From positions 3,906,001-3,970,000 of the forward strand of contig CADCSX010000002.1 of the NCBI GenBank assembly GCA_902805475.1: 64,000 nt of DNA, given 5' to 3'. The DNA is from Entonaema liquescens (lineage: Eukaryota > Ascomycota > Sordariomycetes > Xylariales > Xylariaceae). The notes under the pieces are model-generated. The model was given only the letters and a program-made list of their open reading frames with translations, ran no database searches and was not told the origin of the DNA. Shown here piece by piece: positions 1 through 11,841 of the stretch; position 1 is the first letter of the stretch, and each line of letters starts with the position of its first letter. The translations under genes and the position numbers were made by a program.

Positions 1-1504
1 TTTCGATGAGGATCTATCACGACTTTTCGAGAATACCTTCCCAAACACGCTCGACACGGCTATTAAATGGCGAGGGGTTGCTGCTAATAACTCTGAGGAG
101 GAGCTGGCTTTCATAATTACTGGCGACATCGACGCGATGTGGATTCGCGACTCGGCGAACCAAATAGCGCCCTACAAGACCGTTCTAAAGAAAAAGACGG
201 ACGATATCGCCTCCGTCTTTCGCGGGACTATTAATTTGCAAGCTCGGTATCTAATCATATCGCCTTATTGTAATGCTTTTCAGCCGCCTCCCGAGTCGGA
301 AATCTCCCCGGCGCAAAATGGTGGTATCTATTCTGTCACGCCGTCCTACGATCGCAATATAGTTTTCACCTGCAATTTCGAGCTCGATGATTTTGGCGGG
401 TTCCTGCAGCTTTCGCATGATTATTATAATGCTACGGGCGACTTGGATTTCTTTGGCAAGTTCCAATGGATTCAGGCAGTTCAGTCTATTCTTGCTACAT
501 CGGAAGAAATGAGGCAGCCTACGTATGGACCTGATGGCAAATGGATCCCCCCGGTATACACATTCCAGTCGCAAACCATGACAGGTTCTGGTACTCTGGG
601 GAATAATGGTATTGGAAGTCCCGTCAATGAGACTGGTCTAGTGCGCTCTCCATTTCGCCCGAGTGACGACTCCGCCATATTTGATTTCCAGATTCCGGCA
701 AATATGATGTTGTCCAGATACTTAGAATCTACCTCCGATATCATGGAACGACTGCCGAATGCACCAAAAGGGTTAGCACAAAAGATGAGAGATATGGCTA
801 CGGAGATTAAAGATGCTATCAACCAATGGGGTATTGTGACTGCGCCTAATGGCAAGAAGATCTTCGCATACGAAGTTGACGGTTTCGGCGGCCAAAATTT
901 AATGGATGATGCGAACGTTCCGTCGCTCCTCTCGGCACCATTCCTAGGGTACTTGGATAAGAACGACACCGTTTATCAGAATACGCGGGCCTTCGTTCTC
1001 AGCAGAAGTAACCCATGGTGGTGTGAAGGACCTCATCTCAAGGCTATCGGTAGCCCGCATATTAGACCAGGGGCAGCATGGCCTATGTCGTCTATCAGTA
1101 AGTATAACCCTCGACCGCTTCCCTCCTATACTTTACACATACTTCACACATTCTAATTTTTGATACAAATGCCCCTTGGAAATAACTTGCTAATCGCCCT
1201 TTCCAGTACGAGCAATGACTTCAGATGACGACGCGGAGATTATATCAGCGGTGAGGGAAGTACTGAGCACGACCGACGGATACGGATTGATACACGAGAG
1301 TGTCGATACTTTCGATACAAGCAATTGGACACGGCAGTGGTAAGTGCTATATTGACAAAACGGGGGTTAATGAAATATGCTGACATCTAATACAGGTTTA
1401 CTTGGGCCAATGGACTTTTTGGCCAATTGATTATGGATCTAGCGGAGAGGAAGTCACATATTTTGAAGGAGAATTTCCAGCCCTTCTTTATAAATAAAAA
1501 CTAG
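1..1504 (+). CDS. GH125 exo-alpha-1,6-mannosidase (Mug157/DUF1237 family), 3' part
   Basis: The start lies left of the window. Exons are <1-1097, 1207-1339 and 1396-1504, with GT-AG introns 1098-1206 and 1340-1395. The reading frame is already open at base 2. The protein contains the MWIRDSANQ block typical of glycoside hydrolase family 125, a stretch with WCEGPHLKAIGSPH, then after splicing RAMTSDDDAEI and a C-terminal FTWANGLFGQLI segment. Family knowledge: GH125 enzymes release alpha-1,6-linked mannose from N-glycans and cell-wall mannan. They are secreted or vacuolar in fungi, but a signal peptide cannot be checked because the N-terminus is missing. The last two exons are short and restore the conserved C-terminus, so the locus looks intact up to the stop TAG at 1502-1504. 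No neighbour suggests a pathway. Confidence 0.88.
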
Positions 1505-2057
1505 CGCTGTATTGCCATATAATTGAATTTTATCCTGATCATATTATTTTAGAATTAATGAGTTGAAGTGAAGGGACTTAAGACATTACTTTGTCTGAAT
1601 CTCGCACGACAGCGCCGACCTCAATCTATCGCGTCTATAAGTTCGCTCTTAATATCAATCTACTCCATCGAAGTACAATCTCCTAACACCGACATCTACA
1701 CCTTTACTATCATCAATTCCACTTCCTATTAGACGCTCGAGGTGTCAGCGAGTTATTTTAAGAACTAGTCAAACATATTTAAACCACCCTCGTCCACTAT
1801 AAGACTATCGAATAAATTGGGAACAAGGAGAACCCGGATTTTGACCTACTATATATTTCCCATTCGGCAAACAAGGTGTCAGGATGAGACCGTAACTTAG
1901 AAAAAGTGTATAACCTCTTGATCGTGAGATTTAGGCGTCAACCAATGCTAAAGTTTCGACTCAATCTACGGGCTCCCGCTTTAACGAATTAGCTAATACT
2001 AATGTATCCTGAAATCTGAATTAGAGCCTATTTATTGTTTGCCAGCAACGGTTCAAG
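1505..2057. other. AT-rich intergenic spacer
   Basis: I see no gene here. The stretch is AT-rich, with many stops in all frames and TTAAT/CTAATA-like words. It holds the 3' flank of the GH125 gene and the promoter of the next gene. Confidence 0.6.
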
Positions 2058-2985
2058 ATGTATTCCCGCGACGAAACTGTCGAGGCTATCTTACGGTTCT
2101 ATCAGGAAGTTATCCGCCATCCGTATCTGAATGACGACGCACTTATTATACCCCCACTCAACGGCTGGACTTGTGTAAACGCCCAAGGAAAAACCGAAAC
2201 CGTGCTTGATCTACTCCGCCACCTCCCATATCTCTGCCCAGAAAACCCGTACGAACGGCTCCTTATTTACTGGGAAACAGTTCCTCTATGTTACACTAAC
2301 GGTCAAACCCACCATGAAACCTACCGCCTCCCTCCTCACTGCTTTTACCTCGCCTGCAGTGTCGACCGAGAAGGCACGTCTCTAATTCTCGATACTCACG
2401 AGGGAACCATAACTGAGTACTGCCACACTGGATCTTACATCACGGTGTCCGAGGAAGAATACCAAGCGCTGCCCGAAGCAAACAAATGGAAAGCTCATCG
2501 CACATCGCCTGTCACGGACTTTATGGACGCCTGGACGCGGCGATATGAGAAGCTGGTGTGGATGCTAACGCCCAACCCGGTCGGCCAACCGACTACGGGG
2601 AGATTCTATAGCCGGGCTGATACAAGAGCAGAGGAGGAAAGACTTGTACGGGAAGAGCAATTAAAGCCGTGGGGTATTCAACACGACGCAGACCATCTAA
2701 ATATTAAGAACGAACTTGACAAAGCCTTGTACGAGGCGCAGAGAACTATGAAACAACACGTAGCGGTATGTTCTGAGGCCCAACTCTATCGTCTTGACGT
2801 TTTAATGTTGAATACTAATTGAGTGTTCGTAGGATGTGTATAATACGTATCTCCGCCACGGATGGCCCGATCACTTCGACAAGTATCGGTGCCGTAGTGA
2901 ATTGCTACGCCTAGAAAAGGCGAAGGATGCGGAAGATAGGCGGAAGATGGATGAAATTAATCCTGATGCACATCTTTTCGATTGA
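2058..2985 (+). CDS. conserved-looking hypothetical protein, two exons
   Basis: Exon 1 is 2058-2765 and exon 2 is 2833-2985, joined in phase 0 across intron 2766-2832 (GTATGT donor, CGTAG acceptor). The product is 286 residues. Without splicing the frame would stop at 2820; splicing adds a charged tail with WPDHFDKYRCRSELLRLEKAKDAEDR-like composition, which supports the intron. The protein has no signal peptide or membrane segment. The N-terminal half mixes aromatic and hydrophobic residues and could be globular (ETYRLPPHCFYLACSV region). The C-terminal third is highly charged and probably helical. I do not recognise a named domain. Codon use and the clean intron argue for a real gene. It stands alone between AT-rich spacers, with the nearest confident gene downstream about 9 kb away. 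Confidence 0.75.
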
Positions 2986-4550
2986 GGCATCGGGTCCTAA
3001 GGTTAGTGAGGCCTATAGCTATACAGTAAGAATATAGGGACCTAGTATCCTAGTGTCATTTATTAACTCCTACATTTCCCAAGATAGAAGTATATCTTCC
3101 TATATAGAGCTAGTATTTTAGTGTTATCACTCACTAGCCAGGAAGTCTTTCTATGTCCTCATTTTCTAATAGGGGGGTGATCCGACCACTTCCCAATCCC
3201 GAGACTTCATAAAGACTATTCGTCATGTGCCTAATACTTCGATGGAGTTATTTTTTACGTCCCTCCGACACGTATCAATGTCGATCCCCTCGTCCTAGCA
3301 ATATATAATCACCTATATATTTTAAAATAAACTTCTTAGGCGGTATACTGTGGTCTCTTGGCGCCATATATAAGTTACACCTAGAAGATTACAGTAACTC
3401 TTTTCGAAGTCTATCGCTGGACGGCTATTAAATCACTATATTAGAAATATTCTAAGCTTTAGGCTTAGTTAATACTTGAATGGGTTCGGTTCGATTAGTT
3501 GAGATACCATACTGTCTTGTGTTGGCTATCCCGTTCCAAAACCCACCATCCAGTAAAAGATGATTATATTTTAATTTCATCTCTTCGCTTCAACTGCGTA
3601 AAAATAGAAGCAGTGACAAATGCAATAGAGTTATCAAGTGTCTTTTTGGGGCACTGTAATATATGTGTACCGAAGCTCTTCTGGTCAATTACAATAGCCC
3701 TAGGGTATTAAGATATGTTCTACAAACTAGAGAAATACAACAAATGTCGATAGTAAAATTGTTGGGGATCGCAGCTTATATAAGGTTGCGTGGCTAATAC
3801 GAATTAATGAATTGTCTTTTCCGTTCGGACTTCTATCAAGTTCTCATCATCTCCCTTCGTTGGCTAATAAGTTTCAACGTCGTGAGGCCAGAAGCCCCGC
3901 AGAGATGCCGGCCGCAACCACATGTGTAGTATCCAGAAACAGGTTATGAACCAGTATATTCTCGGGGTAACCCATCATCAACACAACTCACATAGGACAT
4001 TGAATATAATATTGGATATTGGGGACGGTCACATGTACGAGACAAGCAAATCAAACTGCACCGCTCCGGGCCGTCCGGATTTTGCTTTGACGACCCCATT
4101 TATATGATATTAGGAACTCGGCCGACGAATCCGATAGTCGCGTATCGGGGTTGGAAAGAAAAAAAAATTTAGAAAAAAAAATAAAAATGAAAAAGAATAT
4201 ATAAGGGAAAGAGGACGGTTAGTATTTACGATAGATTCTATCGGATTGGCTATTATTTAGGATGCGGAACCTAGCACTTGCATGCCGACCACGCTACTGT
4301 GTACCACGCCACACATACATATATCGCGAAATGGGGTGATAGATACGTTAGTATGATAAATATCATTGGGTTAGATCGCATAGAAGCGATCTGTGGAACA
4401 AGGGGGCGCTGTCAGCCCTCTCAAGTCTCCGGGTTGATGGTGGGATAGCAATATCGAACACCAAATACTACTCGTAGATAAAAGGACCTCCTCTGGGACT
4501 TCTCACTTGAATAGTTAGCCGGATAGCGTCGCGCGAGTGGGCGGAGGGTC
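2986..4550. other. AT-rich gene-free stretch
   Basis: I see no supported gene. Composition is AT-rich with runs such as TATATATTTTAAAATAAA near 3315 and A-rich tracts at 4158-4195. Short open frames at 3499-3711 and 3922-4107 have no intron logic, family signature or favourable codon use. The look is that of old, mutated repeat DNA, for example after RIP, but I could not compute a RIP index. Confidence 0.5.
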
Positions 4551-4571
4551 CGCATGGTTCGTTGGAGTGGT

Positions 4572-4598
4572 ATGAGTAGCATGAGTAGCATGAGTAGT
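4572..4598. repeat. 9-bp tandem repeat, 3 copies
   Basis: ATGAGTAGC is repeated three times, the last copy ending in T. It is a microsatellite-scale repeat inside gene-free DNA, with no coding context I would trust. Confidence 0.8.
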
Positions 4599-7500
4599 GT
4601 CAATAGTAGGACATCGTCATATGCGAGCAATGTCGAACGCGGCCACGGTTGGGCGAGCAAACTCGAACTCGCGCAGAATTACTACATACGTCAGAATCAG
4701 GCACGCGTCGGGCGCCATCCGGATCTCTGGACGAGGTTACAATGCTGCAATGCTGCACTTGTTGGACGTGCAGCAAAAATCAAAATAAAAAAGAATGAAA
4801 AAAAAAGGGGGGGGGAGGGGGGAGAAGAGGACAATCATGATGGTTACTTTGAGTCATCTACAAGTAGCGGTCAAAGGGAAGGACCGAGAGGATAACATGT
4901 AAACATACTATGATCTCGCTTCAGAAGATAGTTTGCCTCATCTGTACTTATATCGGGTAGAGGATCTTTGAACTTAGTGATGTTTAAAAAGACATGAATC
5001 AGTAAGGAAAGGTGGAAAGGTGGAAAGTTGGAGTGGGGACAAGAATTATCGACGTTAGGTTAGGTACTTAACCAGGATGTATAAGGTATACGTGCGGGAA
5101 GGTTAAGTTAAGTTAGGGACGTATAGTAACGATAGCTATGTGCCTGGCTAATGGGGCTTCATTACGCAACGATTGAAAAGTGTCGACCTACGATAGGGAC
5201 AATAAGAACGGCGATAAGAACTGACTTCAAACGTGGGCTGGATAAGATGCCGCTGGTAAGCGTTGCGGGTAAAATGGGGTGAAAGGTGAAAGCCTACCTG
5301 CGAGGAAACCTTGGGAACCATTTTTGGAATCTAGCTGCTACGATGTGTGCTTACGGATGTATCGTGCCTTGCATCCTGCAGGCTAGTTTTATTTTAGAGG
5401 TACCGCCTACAGGACTGTCATATTCTAATCATCCTCTAAATGTGTAGGCCTAAGGGTATAGCTACATGCGTATTAGACCCTACATTATGTGCTAGAAGAC
5501 CCCTTGTAATGGATGGTTGACATGGAACTTGGTATGCTGTCCCCCTGTGATATTGGATGTGATCCAGACTGCTGGGGCGTTACACATAGAAATATACTGT
5601 GACCTGGGTACCTGTATAATAATTAGGTCCTGACCTAAAGTAATCTGGGTCTATGTAACTCGTCTTTCCCCAAGCTATGATCTTGTCACATACCAATCGA
5701 CAGGGGGTATATCCATGCGAACGAATACAAATAAAATTCTAAAGCTTTGGTAACTATGTTTAGCGAACGATTGCCTTGGCCTTTGATAGCATGGAAGTAG
5801 GGATATTCCGGAAGATCGCTGAACCGACCAACGTAGATTGGCGGCGTGAATTGAGAAGCGAAAGCACAAACGTGTCATCGCCTCACCGTAATGGATATGT
5901 TAATGGATATGTCTTGAACTGCGCGAAGAGACAGTGTAAAACACGACTGAGGTACAATGATAGCGTTTGGTTGAACCTATGCCTACTGTTTAAGTAATAC
6001 AAGTCCGTTGAAAGGTTGCCTAGAGTGCAGTATGCCGCAACCTGCTAGACACTGCGACGGGACCGGGTGTGCGTTAACTACAACGGAGGCGCGGAGTCAA
6101 GCAGGTTAGGTGAATGTGTCAGTCACAACCGGTACGAAGGCTGGGACACTCCACGTTGTGATAAACGGGGTGAGAGCCCGTCCGAGCACCCGTTACCCGG
6201 CTTCAGCGAAGGTACCTGCCCAAGTAGCACGGATATATTCCGGGTTTCTCACCAGTGACTACCCGGAGAGACAGTAAACTTCGGACCGCCCAGCAGCTGC
6301 CGAGTCCGGTCGCACAAATACCGGACAACAGCCTTGGCAGGTACCCAGCCAAGTACGGGGCGTGCAGGTACCTCGCAGTTGCAGCGCCTCTTTCAGGGCA
6401 AGGCCATGACCTGTTTGGGAGGCGGAATCTTGCTTTCGGTTATAGCAGAATTGAGCACTCATAAAAAGTTAGTAATTATACTCGGCCACGTATAGAATGC
6501 TCAGTATCGCCGCGTCTAACGCCATTGCGGTATTAGTTCGTAAGTGCGTGCGTGCTATGTTTCGTACGTATGAGCCGCGTTTTATCTCAGCCCTGCACCT
6601 TGGCAGGGTCCTAGATCGATATTTTTATTCGCCAAGTACGGATGTATATACAGATGTAGAATTTGTATATTACATGTATTGTACCTGGAAGACGTGGGCT
6701 GATGAGCTTACGCACACACACGGTGTCCGGCGATAACGGGCCTGGACTTATATCGACTTGGTAGTCATCTGATATCCAGTCCTGCTTCTGAGTTAATTAT
6801 GCTGCTGCAAATGTCCAAACCGGGTAATCGAACCAGGCAAAATGCGGGAAGTAATCAGTAAGATCAGAGATAATTAAAAGCAGATAATATAACCCGCAGC
6901 CCTGTAGCCCGGTACACTAAGTATGTACTGAGTTGAGATTAGCAGCATGACGCCACTTGCATCCATTACCGACTAGCCCGGTTAACCTGTAGGGCATATC
7001 GATAAATGATTGTCGATAGCGTCAGATCATAGCGGGGGAGGGGTGAAGGCTGAAAGCGAGGGGGGTCTGGGGGGAGGTCAAGGGGTCTAGCCTCCGTCCA
7101 CGTCTCCCAGCCTAGGATCTTGATCGCTTATGGTAGGGTGCGCGAAGGTCGTCGGACGTTTTACTCCCCTTGGGCATTGATTTGTTTCATTGCACTTTAT
7201 ACCGCAGTTTTGATAACTCGACCTTGCATAAGCGTCGGTAATATAATAGACCTATTTGCTTCATAAAGTTTAGTGACTTGTGCATATGAAATTATTGTTG
7301 TCTGTAAAGAACGCATAGATGTAACGCTAACTTGTACGTCCGAATGTTTCTATTATAGAGGAGTCAGATATCAAGCGTAATCAAGTTTTCGTCCGTACCG
7401 ACACTTCAGCCTCGGTGAATATGAGCAGCCGCTATCCGCGGAGCTGGAACTAGATCATGGTTAGGATTCTTACGCTTGGGTGTCACAATAGTAGGGCAGG

Positions 7501-9117
7501 GCGGAACTTGTGTGCTATGACTAATGCAGATAATACTGCTGCATACGTGGTAACCGGGCGGTGGATCATCAGGTACAAGAACCACGATAATGGTTAAAGG
7601 AGACGTTGTACACATGTCACACATACTTGTCCTGTCTTTCCGTAGGGCAAGGGAATAAGGGTTTGATGACATGTTCGCGTATCTTGCGATGGAAAAATGC
7701 CAGGGGCTTGCGCGTTGGTGTAAATGGTAACGCCTGCATGAGATGGTCCTGCTTCTGTATCATGTACATAAACATGTAGGCAAGGGGGAGAAAAGAAGAG
7801 AAAGGCTTTGTGCGAAGCGAGAGGTGAGTGGAGAAAGGCTGATGGATGGTCCTACTTGGTGGTAGTGGTAGTGTAGGTATTCGTTGTACAAAGTACTGAG
7901 ATTTACACGGCAACAATCAGCTGGACGCTTATCCACCAAGCATTCCATACCGTCAATCCGGGTGGGATATAATAGTAGGAATACGGCAAAACCAGTAAGA
8001 TCTCCGTGGATCCGAGGGAACCTCTACTCGATATCCCGATGACACGATACCCCTTGGCAGGATGTGATCCTTTCTTAAGTGCCTACATAAGCGTGTCGCA
8101 GGGTTATCTAGGCTCGAGGACATTGACCGAGTCAACGCACCTACATTCAGCATGATGAACGCTCCCCCGGCAATGAAAAACTGGAGGGGAGTCGTCGAGT
8201 ACGTCGAATATAGATACTGGATAGGCAGGCGTTGCGTCAGAGAGCCAAGACGATGCAGATCATAGCCCAACCGAGTTTAGCTCACAGCACCTTTCTCCTC
8301 AAGGTTGCAGAGACCCGGCTGTTAAACAAGACATCGTCCTAAAGAAGCTCGCATTATTAAAAAAAATGCACATTCCCTTCAATTATCGAGATTGAGCTTA
8401 TGAACGGCTCACTCATTTCACCAATAGGTTTTTTTTGAGAAGTGCAGGTATGGGGCCTGAAAGGCGAAAGGCCCAAGAAAAAAAAAGGGGGGGACGCGAG
8501 GACAAGCGGAACGTCCTACGTAGGCTCGAGAGAATACATACGGTACTCTCATGGTTTCAAACAAGCTTACTTTCTTGCTAATATCGCGGGAAGAAAAAAA
8601 AAGGACCAGGCTCGGGAGTTTTAGTTGGTCTTGTAAGAGTCTAATAAGAGGCTTTCACCTGATGGTAGTGCTATGACAGTTGTCCTTTGGCCACCAGTGC
8701 CCGTAGTTAAGACCGGACAGAGACCGGTTGTCTTCGGATGTGCTTGGTGATGTCCAAGGAAAAGGCTCGACAGGATTTCAACCTAAGTAAGCGGTCAGAC
8801 CGGTTGTACAGCAGATGACCACACCCGCCACGGAGGTGACGAATATTCGGGACGGCCAGGAACAGAAATATTCTTTTTTGATTTTCCCGTGACTACGGTG
8901 ATGGAGATGTCGCCGATGAGATGCATGCGCCTAGTGATTATAGTAATTTATAGTCAAACTCGACTCATCCTATGACTTGTAAAGGTTGAGACGCGAGAAC
9001 CAAGAGTTTTATACTAACGCAGCTAGCACGAACTAATATTCCATTAAGTCCAGATTGAGATCCATGATGTATGATACCTGCGACGGCGGCTACTTGTGGG
9101 GTCGGAGAATGGGGATC
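4599..9117. other. gene-poor intergenic region
   Basis: I find no convincing gene on either strand. The stretch contains an A-tract followed by a G-tract near 4795-4830 and a relatively GC-rich island at about 6050-6470 in which GGTACCTGCC-type words recur in both orientations. Several short open frames around 7400-8270 on the minus strand lack conserved features and splice logic. No transposase or reverse-transcriptase motif was recognised. It could hold non-coding RNA or degraded mobile elements. Confidence 0.45.
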
Positions 9118-9145
9118 GATGTGCGATGTGCGATGTGCGATGTGC
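9118..9145. repeat. 7-bp tandem repeat, 4 copies
   Basis: GATGTGC is repeated four times without interruption, followed by a diverged copy. It is a simple minisatellite in gene-free DNA. Confidence 0.85.
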
Positions 9146-10617
9146 CATGGGCGATGAAGGATGAACAACAATAAGCGGATGGTTTATGTGAGGAACATTT
9201 TAGAGGGAACATCCATAAACTTGATCCCATGATTCCTTTTCTCCCATCGTACCCGAATCTGGGGGGCAGTTTCCCTGGAACACCACACAACGCTAAAAAC
9301 TTAAACCAATCAGGGTTGAATGTTGTTTTTATAGAATGAACGTACCCCTGTCAGCTAACTCGTTGCCTTGTCTGTCTTGTCCCTGTCCTGACTTCCCTAG
9401 CGCTAGAGAACGGGTACCGCATAGGTACCTCGCAGGGTTCATTAGCTAGGCACGCTAGGTACGCAGGCGCAACCTACTGCGCGACAGGGAGAGAAAGAGC
9501 TTGCCCCTGTAGCAGGCCCCAGCTCCTCGCACCAACAGTGGAATAATAAATAAAAACGGGATAGGCTCACACTCACAAGCAAAAACCCCTCCTTCCTACT
9601 TCTGTTTGCCCCTCCTCTACCCCCTCTACCCCCCTCTACCCTTTTTCAAAACTCCCCTCTTACTCGATAAATCCATCCCACCAGAAAAACATAAACCCAC
9701 TCCCGGAGAGAGCAAAAAGGAAAACCGTTGTTCTTTGTGATGTGATATGACTTGACACCTGCGCAAGCTGGAATCCTCCACGACCGAGTCCGTAACCCTC
9801 CGATAAGACGTTGATTCAACTAATAAAACTATTGTAACCATTTCGTAAATGATCCTTATCCTTCCTCTCTTCTCACATTTTACTCTGTCTCTATAACGTT
9901 ACTGGTCGATAAAAGATCATTCTTCTATCTTCAGTTCTCTCGCGTGGTATTGCGAGAGAGAGGCATGATCGCAAAACCCGACTCCGCTATACAACAACTC
10001 GGCTATAACAAAGTTAGCTAGGTGAAGGGGCTCCTGTCGTTCGATGACCTCACTAGCGTATCGTTGTTGTTGACTCGATGGCTATTCCCTACGCAGCTAA
10101 CGAATAAAGAGCTACGATAATAGCGATAATAACCACATCAGATATCCACTCTACTACTGTATGTTCGTCCTTTTCTATCCACTTTACCAGGCACACACAC
10201 ACGCATATACACGCATACACTTCGTATAGCTCTTCATTCGTGCATATTTTCATACTGCCAAGACTCCTCAAATGTCAACTTGTCCCTGTCAAAATGAGTA
10301 AGGCCTTAGGTGGTCCTCTTCACAATAGCGTACAATACATACATAGCGTACACATAGAGAAACGCTTTGTATAACAGGGTAGTATGGGCCAAGCACGGCT
10401 ACCTCATAGCACAGCTTTTTTTACTTTTACTTTTTACTTTACTTACACACTCGCGCTTTGCGCATAAGCACCTACACAAATAGCACACAAATAACACACA
10501 GATAACATACAAGACAATAGGTACGCCCACCCGTACCTAGGTAGACTTTACATGGTATCTACCTACCTAGGGGTACCTAACCTAACATATTACACCCATA
10601 TACCCATAGTTACCCAT
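9146..10617. other. gene-free stretch upstream of the zinc-finger gene
   Basis: No gene is supported. The stretch holds pyrimidine-rich tracts at 9580-9650, CA-rich runs near 10190-10225, T/TTTAC-rich tracts near 10418-10445 and several TACCTAGGTA-type palindromic words near 10535-10575. Such words are common in ascomycete intergenic DNA. Confidence 0.45.
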
Positions 10618-10680
10618 ACCTTTACCTTTACCTTTACATTTGCATTTACATTTGCATTTACATCTGCATTTACTACATTT
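10618..10680. repeat. degenerate hexamer tract (CCTTTA/CATTTA type)
   Basis: A run of about ten 6-bp units changes from CCTTTA to CATTTA/CATTTG along its length. One strand is pyrimidine-rich. It lies about 1.2 kb upstream of the C2H2 gene start. Confidence 0.75.
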
Positions 10681-10859
10681 ACATGGGACACAGACTGGGC
10701 ATGGACATACCCGACGATGACATTACATCTTAATACATACTAAAAAAAAAAAAAGTTCATATACATACCTCACATGTGTCTTTCCCGACTTTGACTAGGG
10801 AACCCCATCTATCTGGGTCATAACCCATCACAAGTCATCACTGACAAGCCGACCATCCC

Positions 10860-11841
10860 AACCCTCCCTCCTCTTGTCTACCTACCTATCTCATCATCTT
10901 GCTTCATCGCCCCTCCGATATTTTTTTTTTCCGTTTCGGATCCCCTCTCTCTTCGCCTCATCCCTTGCCACCTTGCCAACTCTATTCTTCTTCTCCTTTC
11001 CCTTGCGCAATACCAATACTTATCGCCTAACAAGTTTAAGGTCTCAGTGGTCTCTCTTATCCCGAAGAAATTATTGGAACAAGTTCTTCGGTTAACTCTC
11101 AAATCGGAGACCCGCACGAATTTATTCAGCTTGATCGACCCCAACTCCTACTTCTGGACCCAGCCTCCTCGGTGGTTGGCTAGTCCCTGGCCTAGACTTT
11201 TCCCTGGCTCTTTGTTCTCACTCGCCGCTCGGGACGAATGCGCGCTCAATAGAAGCACGATAACTGGTTTAAAAAAAAATAGTAACAAATCTACTGGGGA
11301 AAAATCATATCTTCTTTGTTGATGCTATTCTCATTGCACCCAACCTAAAGATACTTTTCGAATTCCCTACCGCCTGTGGTCGCAACATTCCAAGGACGCA
11401 CATTCGTCATTCTTGGGCCTGTTCCGTTTTAAGTCCATCTGTCTCAGTTTCAGCCGTTGCCCGCTCGACCTGACTCGAACTCCCTCCCCACCGAGAATTC
11501 CCGGCAACTCAGCACACATCACTGGGAGCACAAACCATTTTCAGAATATCAATACCCGTTAGTCCGCAAGGAACAAAAACTGCGAATGAATTATATCGAT
11601 ATTTCATCATTACCCCCCTTCTCTTCTCCCCTTTCTTCAACTATCCTAGCCGCCGCATTATCCTCTAGCCATTTTAAACCGTCGCCATTTGTTCCCGTCG
11701 TTCCCGTTACTTATCTTAAAAGGCTTGCCTCGGATATCTAGACTCGGTAGAGTTGGAGCCATAGAAGCACTCCAAATTTATCGGCTTGCCTGCTAGGGCT
11801 GACCAGCTACTCTATTTATACGGGACTTTGGGAACTGTGCT
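10860..11841 (+). promoter_or_regulatory. probable promoter and long 5' leader of the C2H2 gene
   Basis: Nearly 1 kb upstream of the ATG at 11842 is rich in CT tracts, for example 10862-11020 and 11610-11645. This is typical of promoters and untranslated leaders of highly regulated filamentous-fungal genes. It carries several short upstream ATGs, so translation control through upstream frames is possible. No transcription start can be fixed from the sequence. Confidence 0.4.

Noticed and set aside
3499..4107. Two short plus-strand frames (70 and 61 codons)
   Set aside because: AT-rich, random composition, no splice context or recognisable motif.
6150..6190. LSU rRNA-like word GGTGAGAGCCCGTC
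   Set aside because: Flanking sequence does not match LSU rRNA and the change pattern is not that of RIP; probably chance.
7400..8270. Cluster of overlapping minus-strand frames of 62-105 codons
   Set aside because: Low-complexity or unpatterned products, several with non-ATG starts; no intron logic joins them.
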